Source: Bacteroidales bacterium (lineage in GTDB: Bacteria > Bacteroidota > Bacteroidia > Bacteroidales > Tenuifilaceae). From it: 64,000 nucleotides of DNA. This document shows, piece by piece, positions 53,696-63,700 of the stretch. The position numbers were made by a program, and so were the translations under genes. The stretch lies in assembly GCA_020636845.1 (NCBI GenBank), contig JACJXD010000006.1, positions 123,397 to 187,396 of the forward strand. The letters run 5' to 3'. Numbering within the stretch: position 1 is the stretch's first letter; each line of letters starts with the position of its first letter. The notes below the pieces were generated by a model. The model saw only the letters and a program-made list of their open reading frames with translations, was not told the DNA's origin and did not search any database.

Positions 53696-55891
53696 TTATA
53701 GGGTAATTTTAATTCCCATAATACAAATATCGTCGAGTTGGTCGGCGCCGTGCATGTGCGTTTCGAGTGTGTTAAGAAGTATTTCGCGTTGCTTATCCAT
53801 CGAGTTTTCCGAAATTAGGCCGAGAGTATTGATTAGGCGTTGTTGGCCAATTTTTTTCCTTTCGGAGCTCATTTGATCGGGATAACCGTCAGTAAACATA
53901 TATATTGTTGTATCTGATGTTAGGTCGAATTCAACGTTAAAGTATGCTTGTGCTTTTGCAGGTTGAAAACCACCTGCGGTTCTTATACAGTAATTGAGTT
54001 TGGACAGGTTTCCGTTTTGAACAACTACTAAAGGTCGTCCTGCTCCGGCGAAATATCCTTTTTTGTTCAATTTATCAATCTTAACAAATGCTAGGTCGAT
54101 GCCGGCATGTAATTTGGAATCGGATTGGTCTTGTTTCAAGGCCTTTCGTAATTCTCCATTCAGTTTTTCCAGGATTGAAGCAGGATCGCTAATCCTCCAT
54201 TCATTTACAATTTTATTTAAAAGCGTGTTTCCAATTAGCGACATAAATGATCCGGGAACGCCATGTCCCGTACAGTCCATAACAGCAGTATAAACAAAAT
54301 TATCGTATGTGCTAGTCCAGTAAAAATCTCCGCTAACAATATCCTTGGGAAGGTAAATAACAAAGTGATCGGTGAAAAGATTTTTTAGGGTTTCTTCTTT
54401 AGGAAGTAATGCTTTTTGGATAGTTTGAGCATACTCAATACTACTAACCATACGGTGATTTTTATCCTCTATTATCTGCTGCGATTGTTCAAGAATGAGA
54501 TTTTTCCTTTCAATTTCGTCACGTTGGGCCAGTATCTCTTCTTGTTGTTGCATTAACTCTTCGTTTTTCTCTACAATTTCATATTGATGTTTATTTAGAT
54601 TTGCATTTTTTTTGCGAATTTGTACCAAGTAGTAAAAAGTTAAAATAACTATTACTACAGCAAAAATTACCAGTGCAATCAAAAGGTTTCGGACAACGGA
54701 TTCTCTGTGTATTTTTTCTTGATATGTGGCGTCTCGTTTGGCTTGCTCTATCTTTATTTGTTCTTGTTGCCTTTCGAATTTGTACATTAACTCTGCTTGA
54801 ATCGATTTTCTTGTATTGTCTTCGTTGAACAAGCTGTCGCGGGAGGTGATGTATAATTTGAAGTTTTTGTATGCTTCAACCGGTAAGTTTAGTTTATCGT
54901 AATCCTCGCTGAGTTCTTTATGTATGTTACTGATAAGTTCCTTCATCTCGCTTTTTTGTGCGAGTAACAATGCCTTTTTGTAGTGTTTTATCGACTCCTT
55001 GTAGTTTTCTATAGTTTCATAATACTTGCCATAATTTAATTCGCACTCGGCCAAACGACTTGTGCTTTTAATCGATGTAAAAACATCTTTGGCCATATTA
55101 AGGTACTTTAGCACCTCATTGATATTCTCTTTTTCGATATTAATACCTGCAATTTCGTTGTAAATGGTTCCCGTACCATCAAGGTCGTTAGTTTTTGAGG
55201 TGTAAACAAGGGCATTAAGGTAATTGTCGATGGCTTTGTCCAGGTCTCCCTTTTTTCGGTATGCTTCACCAATATTTAAGTATGAAATTCCAATACCTTC
55301 AACATCGTTTAGTTCTTCTTCTATTTTTAATGAATGGGAGTAGTATTCTAACGCTTTATCGTAGAATTTTTGGTAAAGGTGTACAATTCCAATATTATTT
55401 AAAACGCTCGAAATGCCTTTTTTATAGTTTAATTCCTGGTAAAACGACAAGGCTTTAAAGTAGTAATCCAAAGCAGATGGGTAGTCTCCTCGCAAGCGAT
55501 AAACAGCACCAATATGATTTAATATCAAGCCTTGCTGTCGTTTATCGTTAATATTTTTGTAGTATTCTAACGCAGAATAAAATTCAATAAGCGATTTTGC
55601 GTAGTCGCCTCTCAAGCTGTATATCGATCCACGTATCGTTTTTGAGATGGCAATAAAGTCTAGGTGTCCAGAATTTTTAAATATGGGAAGGGCTTTATCT
55701 ATTTGGTTAAGGGTAGAATCAAATTCATCAATGCTATAAAGCGAGTCAATTGAGGAGATAAGGGCTTTTGAAAGGTTTATATTGTGAATAGTATCGTTAT
55801 TACTGTTGTTTGTTTGTCCTAATAATGTTAAACTTAAAAGGATAAAGGCGATAAAAAAAAGGAAAATACAATTTTTTTTTAGGCGCATCAT
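53696..55891 (-). CDS. TPR-repeat, membrane-anchored SpoIIE/PP2C-type phosphatase
   Basis: A 731-residue protein. Signal anchor (about 6-25), at least six TPR repeats facing the periplasm (about 55-350; for example ALDYYFKALSFYQEL and AIDNYLNALVY), a membrane helix (about 400-425), a long coiled coil (about 425-490) and a SpoIIE domain (about 500-731). Metal-binding aspartates sit in SGDFYW near 517 and VMDCTGHGVPG near 536. It is thought to dephosphorylate a serine on a partner-switching regulator. It lacks adjacent anti-sigma or anti-anti-sigma genes. This layout is common in Bacteroidota. Confidence 0.93.
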   Translation of the reverse strand: MMRLKKNCIFLFFIAFILLSLTLLGQTNNSNNDTIHNINLSKALISSIDSLYSIDEFDSTLNQIDKALPIFKNSGHLDFIAISKTIRGSIYSLRGDYAKSLIEFYSALEYYKNINDKRQQGLILNHIGAVYRLRGDYPSALDYYFKALSFYQELNYKKGISSVLNNIGIVHLYQKFYDKALEYYSHSLKIEEELNDVEGIGISYLNIGEAYRKKGDLDKAIDNYLNALVYTSKTNDLDGTGTIYNEIAGINIEKENINEVLKYLNMAKDVFTSIKSTSRLAECELNYGKYYETIENYKESIKHYKKALLLAQKSEMKELISNIHKELSEDYDKLNLPVEAYKNFKLYITSRDSLFNEDNTRKSIQAELMYKFERQQEQIKIEQAKRDATYQEKIHRESVVRNLLIALVIFAVVIVILTFYYLVQIRKKNANLNKHQYEIVEKNEELMQQQEEILAQRDEIERKNLILEQSQQIIEDKNHRMVSSIEYAQTIQKALLPKEETLKNLFTDHFVIYLPKDIVSGDFYWTSTYDNFVYTAVMDCTGHGVPGSFMSLIGNTLLNKIVNEWRISDPASILEKLNGELRKALKQDQSDSKLHAGIDLAFVKIDKLNKKGYFAGAGRPLVVVQNGNLSKLNYCIRTAGGFQPAKAQAYFNVEFDLTSDTTIYMFTDGYPDQMSSERKKIGQQRLINTLGLISENSMDKQREILLNTLETHMHGADQLDDICIMGIKITL

Positions 55892-55917
55892 TGAATATAG
55901 TTTGCTAGCATTCTCTA

Positions 55918-55925
55918 CAAATTTA
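55918..55925 (-). promoter_or_regulatory. -7 box for the TPR-SpoIIE gene
   Basis: The minus strand reads TAAATTTG (TAnnTTTG), 27 nt upstream of the ATG at 55891. Confidence 0.55.
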
Positions 55926-55947
55926 AAAAAATAACTCTACAGACCTA

Positions 55948-55962
55948 ATTATTGTGGTAAAG
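55948..55962 (+). repeat. 15-nt direct repeat, copy 1
   Basis: ATTATTGTGGTAAAG here is repeated exactly at 56057-56071, 109 nt away, in a 500-bp gap between genes. A shorter TATTGTGGAT near 56108 is related. Possibly a regulator-binding repeat for the TPR-SpoIIE gene. Confidence 0.45.
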
Positions 55963-56056
55963 ACTTTAAATTTTATTGATATTCAGTATCTTATGGATGA
56001 TGGTATTTGAATTTGTATTTAATCTTTTCTGTTATATTGTTTACATGTAATGATTG

Positions 56057-56071
56057 ATTATTGTGGTAAAG
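56057..56071 (+). repeat. 15-nt direct repeat, copy 2
   Basis: Exact second copy of the 15-mer at 55948-55962. Confidence 0.45.
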
Positions 56072-56266
56072 TCCAAGTTTTTTTACAATCTCCGCCACAT
56101 ATTGTGGATATTTATACACAACATTTATAGTTGCTTTGTTTTTGCGCTTTTGATCGTGATTTCTATTTGTAACATTTTCAGAAAGATATGATATTTATTG
56201 AAGTCTTATGGCTCTTTGGCATGATTATGTAATAAGATATGATGTCCCAAACACATAAACAATAAT

Positions 56267-56378
56267 GCTGTTGCCACCAGCAGCCAGGTTGTCCGGAGCA
56301 CCACACTTACTGTCAGCCATGCATCGAATCCACCAATTAGTCCCAGATCCCGACAGTATTCCCGGACAACTTTTTTTT
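56267..56378 (+). ncRNA. candidate structured RNA or mobile-element end with terminator
   Basis: An island much richer in G and C than its surroundings. TGCTG at 56267-56271 can pair with CAGCA at 56279-56283; then GTTGTCCGG (56288-56296) pairs perfectly with CCGGACAAC (56362-56370), and inside it TACTGTC (56308-56314) pairs with GACAGTA (56352-56358). A run of Ts from 56371 follows, so it could be a structured RNA ending in its own terminator. No clear promoter is seen. Equally, the inverted ends might be those of a MITE or a deleted insertion sequence. The minus strand also has an open frame here (56206 to about 56376) without a start codon, so a gene fragment is a third reading. It does not resemble tmRNA, RNase P RNA or SRP RNA. 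Confidence 0.4.
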
Positions 56379-56392
56379 ATTTAATTCAGAAA

Positions 56393-57112
56393 CTATAGCC
56401 TAATTTCTATTTCAGGGTGATTATTTAATAATTCTTTTAGTTCGTTTGTGTTAGTTTCCCCGTAGTGGTATGGGTAGAGTATTTTAGGTTTTATGATTAA
56501 CGCTGCTTCGGAAACCATTTTAGGAGTCATGGTATAGGGTAAGTTCATAGGCAAAAAGGCTATATCAATGCGCCCAAGTTCGCTCATTTCAGGAATATTT
56601 TCGGTATCTCCGGCAACATATATTTTTAATCCATCAAAGTTGAATATGTAGCCGTTTCCATCGCCTTTTACATGGAATGGCTCTCCCGATGCTCTTTTGT
56701 TTACAATGTTGTATGCAGGAACAACCTCAACAGAAAATGTTGAAACATTTAACTTATCGTCGTTTTTAAGAACTGTTGCCGGTTGTTTAAAATTGCTATT
56801 TTCCTCGCATAGCGACGTCCAGAAGAGTTTGGTGTTTTTAGTGTATATTTTCGAAAGAGCAAGCGAATCCAGATGGTCGGCATGATGATGGGTAATGAAA
56901 ATAAAATCGGCTTTGGGATAGTTTTCATAGTTTGCTACTTGGCTCCATGGATCAATGTAAATAGTTTCATTGTTGTACTCGAACATAAGCGAACCATGTC
57001 CAATAAAATGAATAGCAACAGGCTTCCCGTTTGGGGTCGTAACAGTATCAACTCTACTTCCTAGTGCTATTGATGTTGATACGGATAATATCAGGGTGAT
57101 TGCAGGTTTCAT
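56393..57112 (-). CDS. secreted MBL-fold metal-dependent hydrolase
   Basis: A 239-residue metallo-beta-lactamase-fold protein from the ATG at 57112, which opens a signal peptide (KPAITLILSVSTSIALG); the longer frame would bury it. The zinc motif THHHADHLD lies near residue 74, with IDPW before it, IYVAGDT near 171, and the final histidine in PYHYGETN near 216. It resembles the UPF0173/lactonase-like group, whose substrates are poorly known. It is followed by the structured element at 56267-56378 and preceded by the tRNA-Leu terminator. Confidence 0.88.
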   Translation of the reverse strand: MKPAITLILSVSTSIALGSRVDTVTTPNGKPVAIHFIGHGSLMFEYNNETIYIDPWSQVANYENYPKADFIFITHHHADHLDSLALSKIYTKNTKLFWTSLCEENSNFKQPATVLKNDDKLNVSTFSVEVVPAYNIVNKRASGEPFHVKGDGNGYIFNFDGLKIYVAGDTENIPEMSELGRIDIAFLPMNLPYTMTPKMVSEAALIIKPKILYPYHYGETNTNELKELLNNHPEIEIRL

Positions 57113-57186
57113 TTGATATTCGAAGTTGTTTTTGATACCCAAATATATTGAAGAATTCAATTTACTGGGCAATTTTGAGAATACAA

Positions 57187-57216
57187 TAAAACCCTACAAA
57201 GATTGTAGGGTTTTTT
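57187..57216 (-). terminator. Rho-independent terminator after tRNA-Leu
   Basis: AACCCTACA and TGTAGGGTT form a stem of at least 9 bp around a 5-nt loop, with T-rich tails on both strands. It directly follows the tRNA on the minus strand and may work in both directions. Confidence 0.85.
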
Positions 57217-57219
57217 CAG

Positions 57220-57303
57220 TGCCCAGGACAAGACTCGAACTTGCACGCTTTTGACGGCGCCAGCCCCTCAAGCTGGTGTGTCTACCAATTCCACCACCTG
57301 GGC
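57220..57303 (-). tRNA. tRNA-Leu (anticodon GAG)
   Basis: On the minus strand the 84-nt cloverleaf has acceptor arms GCCCAGG and CCTGGGC, a D-arm with GGAATTGGTAGAC, an anticodon arm CCAGC-TTGAGGG-GCTGG giving anticodon GAG, the long variable arm of class II tRNAs, and the T-loop GTTCGAGTC. The discriminator is A, as expected for leucine. CCA is not encoded. It reads CUU and CUC. Confidence 0.96.
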
Positions 57304-57325
57304 ATTGGGCTTCATTTTGCGAGTG

Positions 57326-57333
57326 CAAATTTA
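57326..57333 (-). promoter_or_regulatory. -7 box of the tRNA-Leu gene
   Basis: The minus strand reads TAAATTTG (TAnnTTTG), 22 nt upstream of the tRNA 5' end. Confidence 0.6.
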
Positions 57334-57397
57334 AAAAATATTTTGTTTTTACATATTCTGGCATGGAAATATTTAAAAAGTTGGGAAAGATTGCTTT

Positions 57398-60181
57398 TTA
57401 TTTTACGTACGAATCTATTATCTCCATAAAAAATTCTCGTTTAATTGGCTTTGAAATAAAATTTACACATCCAGCGTCAAGTGCTTTTTGCTTGTCTAAA
57501 TCCGAGGCATAAGCCGTTTGCGCGATTATTGGAACTTTAGAATTAATAGCGATAAACTCTTTTATGACTTCATATCCGCTCATATCTGGGAGTTTAATAT
57601 CCATTAATACAAGGTCTATTGGTCCGTTGTTACTGAACAAGTCTATTGCTTGCTTTCCATTGCTTGCAATATTGTAACTTATTCCGGTACTATTTAGTAT
57701 TTCGGTGAAATATGCGGCGTTAAAAGGATCATCTTCTACTATTAGAAGATTGCGATTAATCCAGTTGTACTTATCCTGTTTTAAAGGCGTATTTGTTGTT
57801 GAGTTTTTTATAACCGGCTTGTAAGGAATGGTGAAGTAAAATGTTGATCCTTTATTAACCTCTGATTCAACCCAAATTTTTCCTTCGAATAAGTTTAAAA
57901 GCCCTTTTACAATGGCTAAGCCTAATCCAATACCGTCCTGAACATAATCGGATTCATTCGAAGATTTTCTGAAGCGTTCGAAAATGATATTTTTCATATC
58001 ATCAGGTATGCCAATACCTGTGTCGGATACAAAGAAGGTGATATGATTATTTTCTATCGAATGGAATCCAAACTCAATGCGTCCTTCGTTTGTAAACTTT
58101 AAGGCGTTGTGAATTAAGTTGAATAAAATCTGCTTAAGTTTTCCTGGATCGGTAGTTGTAATCGAAGAATAATCTACAGGTATATTTTTAACAAATAGTT
58201 CGACAGTTGATTTTTCTATTTTGAGTTTATGCCCAGAATAGAAGGACGATACCTCAAGGAGCAGCTTGTTAATATCAACTTCTTCGGCTTTAATGCTAAG
58301 TTGTCCTGCTTCGATTCTTGCAATGTCAAGTAATTCATTTATAATATCCAGTAGATCGTTAGAGCGTTGCTTAATTACCTCGATATAGTATTTTAATTTG
58401 TTAGGATCTTCAATTTCGAGTTCCATTAATTCCGAAAAACCCACGATGGCATTCATTGGAGTACGAATTTCGTGCGACATATTTTGTAAAAATGCGGTTT
58501 TTAATCTGTCGCTTTCTTGGGCTTTTTCCTTTGCTTCAATTAATTCGCGTTCATTTTGTTTTTTCTTCGTGATATCTTCCTTAATTCCTAAAAAGTTTAT
58601 AATGTTGCCCTGTTCATCCGTAATAGGTGTAATATTAGCACTTTCGATAAAGAGTTCTCCATTTTTTTTCTTATTCATGAGTTCCCCTGTCCATGTGTGT
58701 CCAAGTTTAACGGTTTTCCATAGGTTTACATACGTTTCGTTTGGAGTATCGCCCGATTTAAGTATGCTCGATTTTTCGCCGATAACTTCTTCTGCCTGAT
58801 ATCCAGTAAACTCGGAAAAAGTTGGGTTTACATATTCAATAGTACCTTGAGTATCAGTAATAATAATGGAAACAGGGCTTTGCTCAACGGCTTTGGAGAG
58901 TTTAAGAACTTGTTCTTCGGATTGTTTATACACAATAGCCTTGGCAATTTGAAGCGACACATATTCCAACATGCTTTTTTCTTTCTCCCCATAAACGCTT
59001 TCGTTGTAGTAATGCTGTAAAGCCATTACTCCAATTGTTTTGCCTTCAAATTTCAGAGGTACCCCAAGCCAAATAGTATGCGGTGCGCCTATTTGCTCTA
59101 TTTCTCCTTTCCCTTTAAGTATAACAGCGCATTCGGTATCGCATAGTAGAGGTTTGCCAGTTCTTATTACATATTCAGTATAACCATTGCCGAATTTTCG
59201 TGTTGTTGGTTGTTCGCTTTTTTCATCAACAAAGTATGGAAAATTAATCTCGTTTGATTTTTCGTTGTAAAGTGCAATGTAAAAATTATTGGCAGGCATT
59301 ATTCCCGATATAATTTTATGCATTTCCACGAATAGTTCATTTAAGTTTCTGGCATTATTCGATGCCATAGCAATGTCGTAAATGGCCTGTTTTTGTATTT
59401 GGGCATTCCGTTTTTCTGTTATGTCTTGAGCGATTCCTTCAATTGCAACTATTTCTCCATTGTTGTTATAAATAGGAATATTTCTTTGCTCGATCCATAT
59501 AACACTACCGTCCTTTTTTATTAAACGGGTTGTAGTTGGTTTATAGAATTCAGTTTTTAATACTTTGTTTTGTATATATTCCAAATCGTCAGGATGGGTT
59601 ATTTTTGCGCCTAATTCGGGGTCTTCATAAAATTCTTTAGCAGGATGTCCTGTAACTTTTTCGGTAGCCGGATTTACATACTCAAATCTTTTATGAGGTT
59701 TAAACGCTATTCGGTAAATCATGTCTGGCATATTATCGGCCATTCGGTGGAAGCGCTTCTCGCTTTCGAGTAGTTCTTTTTCTGTTTTGTGTTTGGCGTC
59801 AACAATCCCTTTTTGTTCCAGTGCATTTGTGATAGCGGGTCCCAATCGTTTAAGATGTTCCTTGATTATATAATCGGTGGCGCCTGCTTTCATACATTCT
59901 ACGGCAGTATCTTCATTTATAGACCCGGTGAAGACTATAAATGGAATTTCAGGCTTAATAGACTGCTTTAGTTTAAGAGCCGACAGTCCATCGAATGTGG
60001 GCAACCTGTAATCGGAAATAACAATGTCCGGATTGTAGGTTTTTAGTTGTTGTATAAAATCTTCACGATTATCTACCCATTGTATTTGATAGTCAGATAT
60101 GGATTTTTTCACCTCGTGTTCTGCAAGTTCTGCATCTGATTCTAGGTCTTCGAGTAATAGAATTTTTATTGGCTCTTTCAT
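57398..60181 (-). CDS. hybrid histidine kinase, REC-PAS-GAF-PAS-HK-REC
   Basis: A 927-residue soluble hybrid kinase. Receiver 1 (about 5-125, phospho-accepting D57 in VISDYRLP), PAS 1 (about 145-265), GAF (about 280-420), PAS 2 (about 425-550), HisKA (NMSHEIRTPMNAI, histidine near 569), HATPase (NALKF, DTGIGIP and GLGLAIV, about 680-790) and receiver 2 (about 808-925, LVLMDIKLPDMSG). It has no membrane segment, so it senses an internal signal or a phosphoryl group arriving at receiver 1. It starts 4 nt after the stop of the single-domain response regulator and is probably in the same operon. Confidence 0.95.
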   Translation of the reverse strand: MKEPIKILLLEDLESDAELAEHEVKKSISDYQIQWVDNREDFIQQLKTYNPDIVISDYRLPTFDGLSALKLKQSIKPEIPFIVFTGSINEDTAVECMKAGATDYIIKEHLKRLGPAITNALEQKGIVDAKHKTEKELLESEKRFHRMADNMPDMIYRIAFKPHKRFEYVNPATEKVTGHPAKEFYEDPELGAKITHPDDLEYIQNKVLKTEFYKPTTTRLIKKDGSVIWIEQRNIPIYNNNGEIVAIEGIAQDITEKRNAQIQKQAIYDIAMASNNARNLNELFVEMHKIISGIMPANNFYIALYNEKSNEINFPYFVDEKSEQPTTRKFGNGYTEYVIRTGKPLLCDTECAVILKGKGEIEQIGAPHTIWLGVPLKFEGKTIGVMALQHYYNESVYGEKEKSMLEYVSLQIAKAIVYKQSEEQVLKLSKAVEQSPVSIIITDTQGTIEYVNPTFSEFTGYQAEEVIGEKSSILKSGDTPNETYVNLWKTVKLGHTWTGELMNKKKNGELFIESANITPITDEQGNIINFLGIKEDITKKKQNERELIEAKEKAQESDRLKTAFLQNMSHEIRTPMNAIVGFSELMELEIEDPNKLKYYIEVIKQRSNDLLDIINELLDIARIEAGQLSIKAEEVDINKLLLEVSSFYSGHKLKIEKSTVELFVKNIPVDYSSITTTDPGKLKQILFNLIHNALKFTNEGRIEFGFHSIENNHITFFVSDTGIGIPDDMKNIIFERFRKSSNESDYVQDGIGLGLAIVKGLLNLFEGKIWVESEVNKGSTFYFTIPYKPVIKNSTTNTPLKQDKYNWINRNLLIVEDDPFNAAYFTEILNSTGISYNIASNGKQAIDLFSNNGPIDLVLMDIKLPDMSGYEVIKEFIAINSKVPIIAQTAYASDLDKQKALDAGCVNFISKPIKREFFMEIIDSYVK

Positions 60182-60185
60182 GTCG

Positions 60186-60629
60186 TCAAGTTGATGGTTG
60201 ATTTATAAGTAACCAGTAGAATCCAAGGTTTTTTATTCCTTCGATAAATTTTTCAAAGTCAACAGGTTTTACAACGTAGCTGTTAACTCCCAGTTCGTAT
60301 GCTCTCTTAATATCAGGGTCTTCCTTTGAGGATGTAACCACTACAACCGGAATTTTTTTGAGAGAGGGATCGCCCTTAATTTTTTCAAGAACTTCAAGTC
60401 CGCTTATTTTGGGCAATTTTAAGTCGAGTAAAACAACTTTAGGTTTATTCAGTGAATTCCGATTGATATATTTCCCCTTGCAGTATAGAAAGTCGAGAGC
60501 TTCGGCTCCATCCTCGACAGTGTAAATATTATTCGAAAAATTTCCCTTTTTTAGCGCTCGAATTGCTAATTCAGCATCCTGAGGGTTATCCTCGACCATC
60601 AGAACATCAACAATTTCAATGTTGGTCAT
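60186..60629 (-). CDS. Rcp1-like single-domain response regulator
   Basis: A 147-residue receiver without output domain. Acidic pocket E13-D14, phospho-accepting D69 in VVLLDLKLP, conserved T/S in VVVTSSKE and lysine in YVVKPVDF. The FLYCKGKY insertion and the C-terminal NLGFYWLL are features of the Rcp1 group, partners of phytochrome-like kinases. It lies between two large kinases with short gaps (94 and 4 nt) and probably carries phosphoryl groups between them. Confidence 0.93.
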   Translation of the reverse strand: MTNIEIVDVLMVEDNPQDAELAIRALKKGNFSNNIYTVEDGAEALDFLYCKGKYINRNSLNKPKVVLLDLKLPKISGLEVLEKIKGDPSLKKIPVVVVTSSKEDPDIKRAYELGVNSYVVKPVDFEKFIEGIKNLGFYWLLINQPST

Positions 60630-60723
60630 AGTAGGTATGTTTATTTAAATATTAAGTTACGAGATTAATTAGTAATTAAAAAATATTCACAAATTGATAT
60701 ATATCAAAAAGTAAGAAGAGTTT

Positions 60724-63700
60724 TTATTTCGGAATGGTAAAACGAAACGTTGCTCCATTATTTACTTCTCCGTATGCCGAAACGGTTCCGCCATGTTTCG
60801 AAACGATTCGTTGCACAATAGCCAGTCCTACACCAGTACCTGTAAATTCACGGTTACTATGCAATCGCTGAAAAACACCAAAGAGTTTATCCACGTACTG
60901 CATGTCGAAACCGGCCCCATTATCTTTTATATAGAATTCGTATGCATCTTTGTTTTCCTTATATCCAATTTCTATTTGCGGGTTTTCCACTTTCGATGAG
61001 TACTTTATTGCATTGGATATAAGGTTAACCCACACTTGCTGTATTAAAATGGTGTCTCCTGTAATGTTTGGAAGATTTGCTACGGTTAGTTTAACTTTTT
61101 GTTTTTGTTCATCAATGGGATAACTCTGAAAGGCCATGTTTACAATGGCATTGCTATCAATCTCGGTTTTATTAAGTTCGGATCTGCTTATTCTGGAGAA
61201 AGCCAGCAGATCGTCTATTAATTGCCCCATTTTAATTGTGTTATCCTGAACAATGTTCATTAAACGTTTTCCTTCGCCGTCGAGTTTTTCGCTGTAATCT
61301 TCAAAAAGGATTTGAATAAAGCCATGAATGGCTCTAAGAGGTGCACGTAAATCGTGGGATACCGAGTAACTGAAGGCTTCCAATTCGTTGTTAAGGAATC
61401 GGAGTTGTTCAATGTTTGTTTTCAGTTCTTCATTTAAATCCTTTATTTCTTGCTCCTTACTAATTCGTTCGGTTATATCGTTTACTGTTAGTAGGAGGTT
61501 GTCAATATTATTTAATTTAAACGGGGTAAATCTACAATCAAGCCAAGCACTTTTACCAAAAGAGGAGTTAAGTAAAACTTCAGCACGCTTTGTTTTTTGT
61601 TCCTTAAATGCTTGTTTAGCATTTTCGTATAGTTTATTTTCTTTCCACGACTGTATTGTGTTATAGTTTTGCTGTAAAAGAAGGTCTTTTGTACCTCCAA
61701 CAATTTCTGCAATAGCATTATTGGCAAGGATGCAATTTCCATTGTTATTGTAAACGGCAAAACCCACATTTGTATTAGACATAATATGTTCAACGAAATT
61801 TAGCGTTTCGTTTAACTTCATTGTTCTATTTATAACTTTTTGCTCGAGTTCTTCGTTCAGCATCCTAATTTCGGTTTCTGCTTTCTTACGTTCGGTAATA
61901 TCGTGTAGAAATACAAGGGCACTGCTTGTTGAATTATAAGTGAATGGAACGGCCGACACTTCTACTTCAAAAAATCCATTATCAATATTTAAGCATGTTA
62001 TTTCGATGCTGGAAATTTCTTTTTTATAACGTTTTAGTTCGGAAATTTTTTGCTGAAACGACTCTTTATAGTTGGAATATAAGAAGTTTATTACGGGTTG
62101 CCCTATTAGTTGGTTGGGATTGGTTACCTTAAATAATTTTAAAGCGGCAGGGTTTAAATAAACAAAATTTCCTCCAGATTGTATGAATACTGCTTCTGGT
62201 GCAGATTCTACTAAAGTCCTAAATCTATCTTCACTTTGCTTTAACTGTTCAATGGCCTTTTTGGTTTTGGAAATGTCTTGTACCGAGCCTTCGTAGTACA
62301 CAATATTACCCTTACTATCTTTATAGGCCTTTGCATTTTCCAGTACGTGAATTATCGATCCGTCTTTACGTTTCCATCCTGCTTCATACCCAATAATTTC
62401 TCCGTTTTTGTCTATTACTTCGCGGAAATTTTTACGATTAGCATCTAACTCAAAACCTTCCTGTTCCAGATTACGTTTGGATAATTCTTCGAAAGTTTTG
62501 TAACCAAGCATTTTTAGTAGCGCCGGATTGCATAGTAATATTCTGCCATCGGGAGTGCTTCTGTAAATACCCATTGATGCGTTTTCGTAGATACCCCTGA
62601 AACGTTCTTCGCTTTCCTTGAGCCTGTGTTCTATTTCCTTACGCTCTGTTATATCACGTATAATTACAATATCGGCAGGTTCTCCTTTCCATGTGCTTTT
62701 GGATGCAGTTATTTCGACTTGTATGTTTTTCCTTTGTTTATTTACAAGAGCAGTTTCGTATTGAGGTGGTACATTTTCTCCAGCAAGTCTTCGTTTAATT
62801 CTGTCTAAAAGTTTAGGGAGTTCATCTGGATGGGCATAGCCTTTTAGACCTATTTTTTCCATTTCCTCAAAAGTATATCCGGTTATTTCTGTAGCACGTC
62901 GGTTGGCAAAAACATGTCTGCCTCCATTTAGGGTAACTACAATAGCATCGTTGGCGTTCTCGGTAACAGCTTGGAAGTTTTCTTTGCTTTCGATGAGTTT
63001 TTTTTGTGCCTCGCGTTCTTCAACCTGACTACGAAATATTAGAACTATTCCAATTATTTTATTGTTTTCGTCGAGAATAGGAGCGGCGCTTTCGGCAATG
63101 GGTATTTCTTTTCCCTTTTTGGAAATAAGTATTGATTCGTTGGACTGATCAACTGTAGCTTCGCCATCTTTTAATGCTTTAATTGCAGGACTTTCTTTTA
63201 TTGTATTACTTTTTCCGTTTTTTAGTACAAAAATTTCATCGATGTTTTTGCCAATGGCATCTTCCTCTTTCCAACTTGTAAGTTTCGAGGCAACCTTGTT
63301 CATTTGAAGTATTTTACCTTCGGTATCGGCGGTAATTATGCCATCGGCAATACTGTATAGTGTCGTTTTAAACCATTTTTGAGTATCCCTAATGGTTTGC
63401 TCTGCAGTTTTGTATTTGGAAATATCTACCACAGAGGTAATAAAATATAGAGGACGATTGTTATCGTCGAATTGAAGTACGGTACTAATATCCGTCCATA
63501 TTACTTTCCCGTTTTTATGAATGTACCGTTTTTCCCATCGGGCCGATGATATTTCTCTTGAAAGCAGAAGTTTAATTATTCTATTGTCGTTTTCTATATC
63601 GTCGGGATGGGTTATTTTTTGCCATGGGATATTGTCCAATTCTTTGGTTGTATATCCTAGCATATCCCTATATGCTTTGTTTGTGCTAATTGTTCCGTCT

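Noticed and set aside
56267..56378. SRP (4.5S) RNA or integron attC site
   Set aside because: The SRP GGAA-type tetraloop and conserved internal loops are absent, and the ends do not have the RYYYAAC/GTTRRRY core sites of attC.
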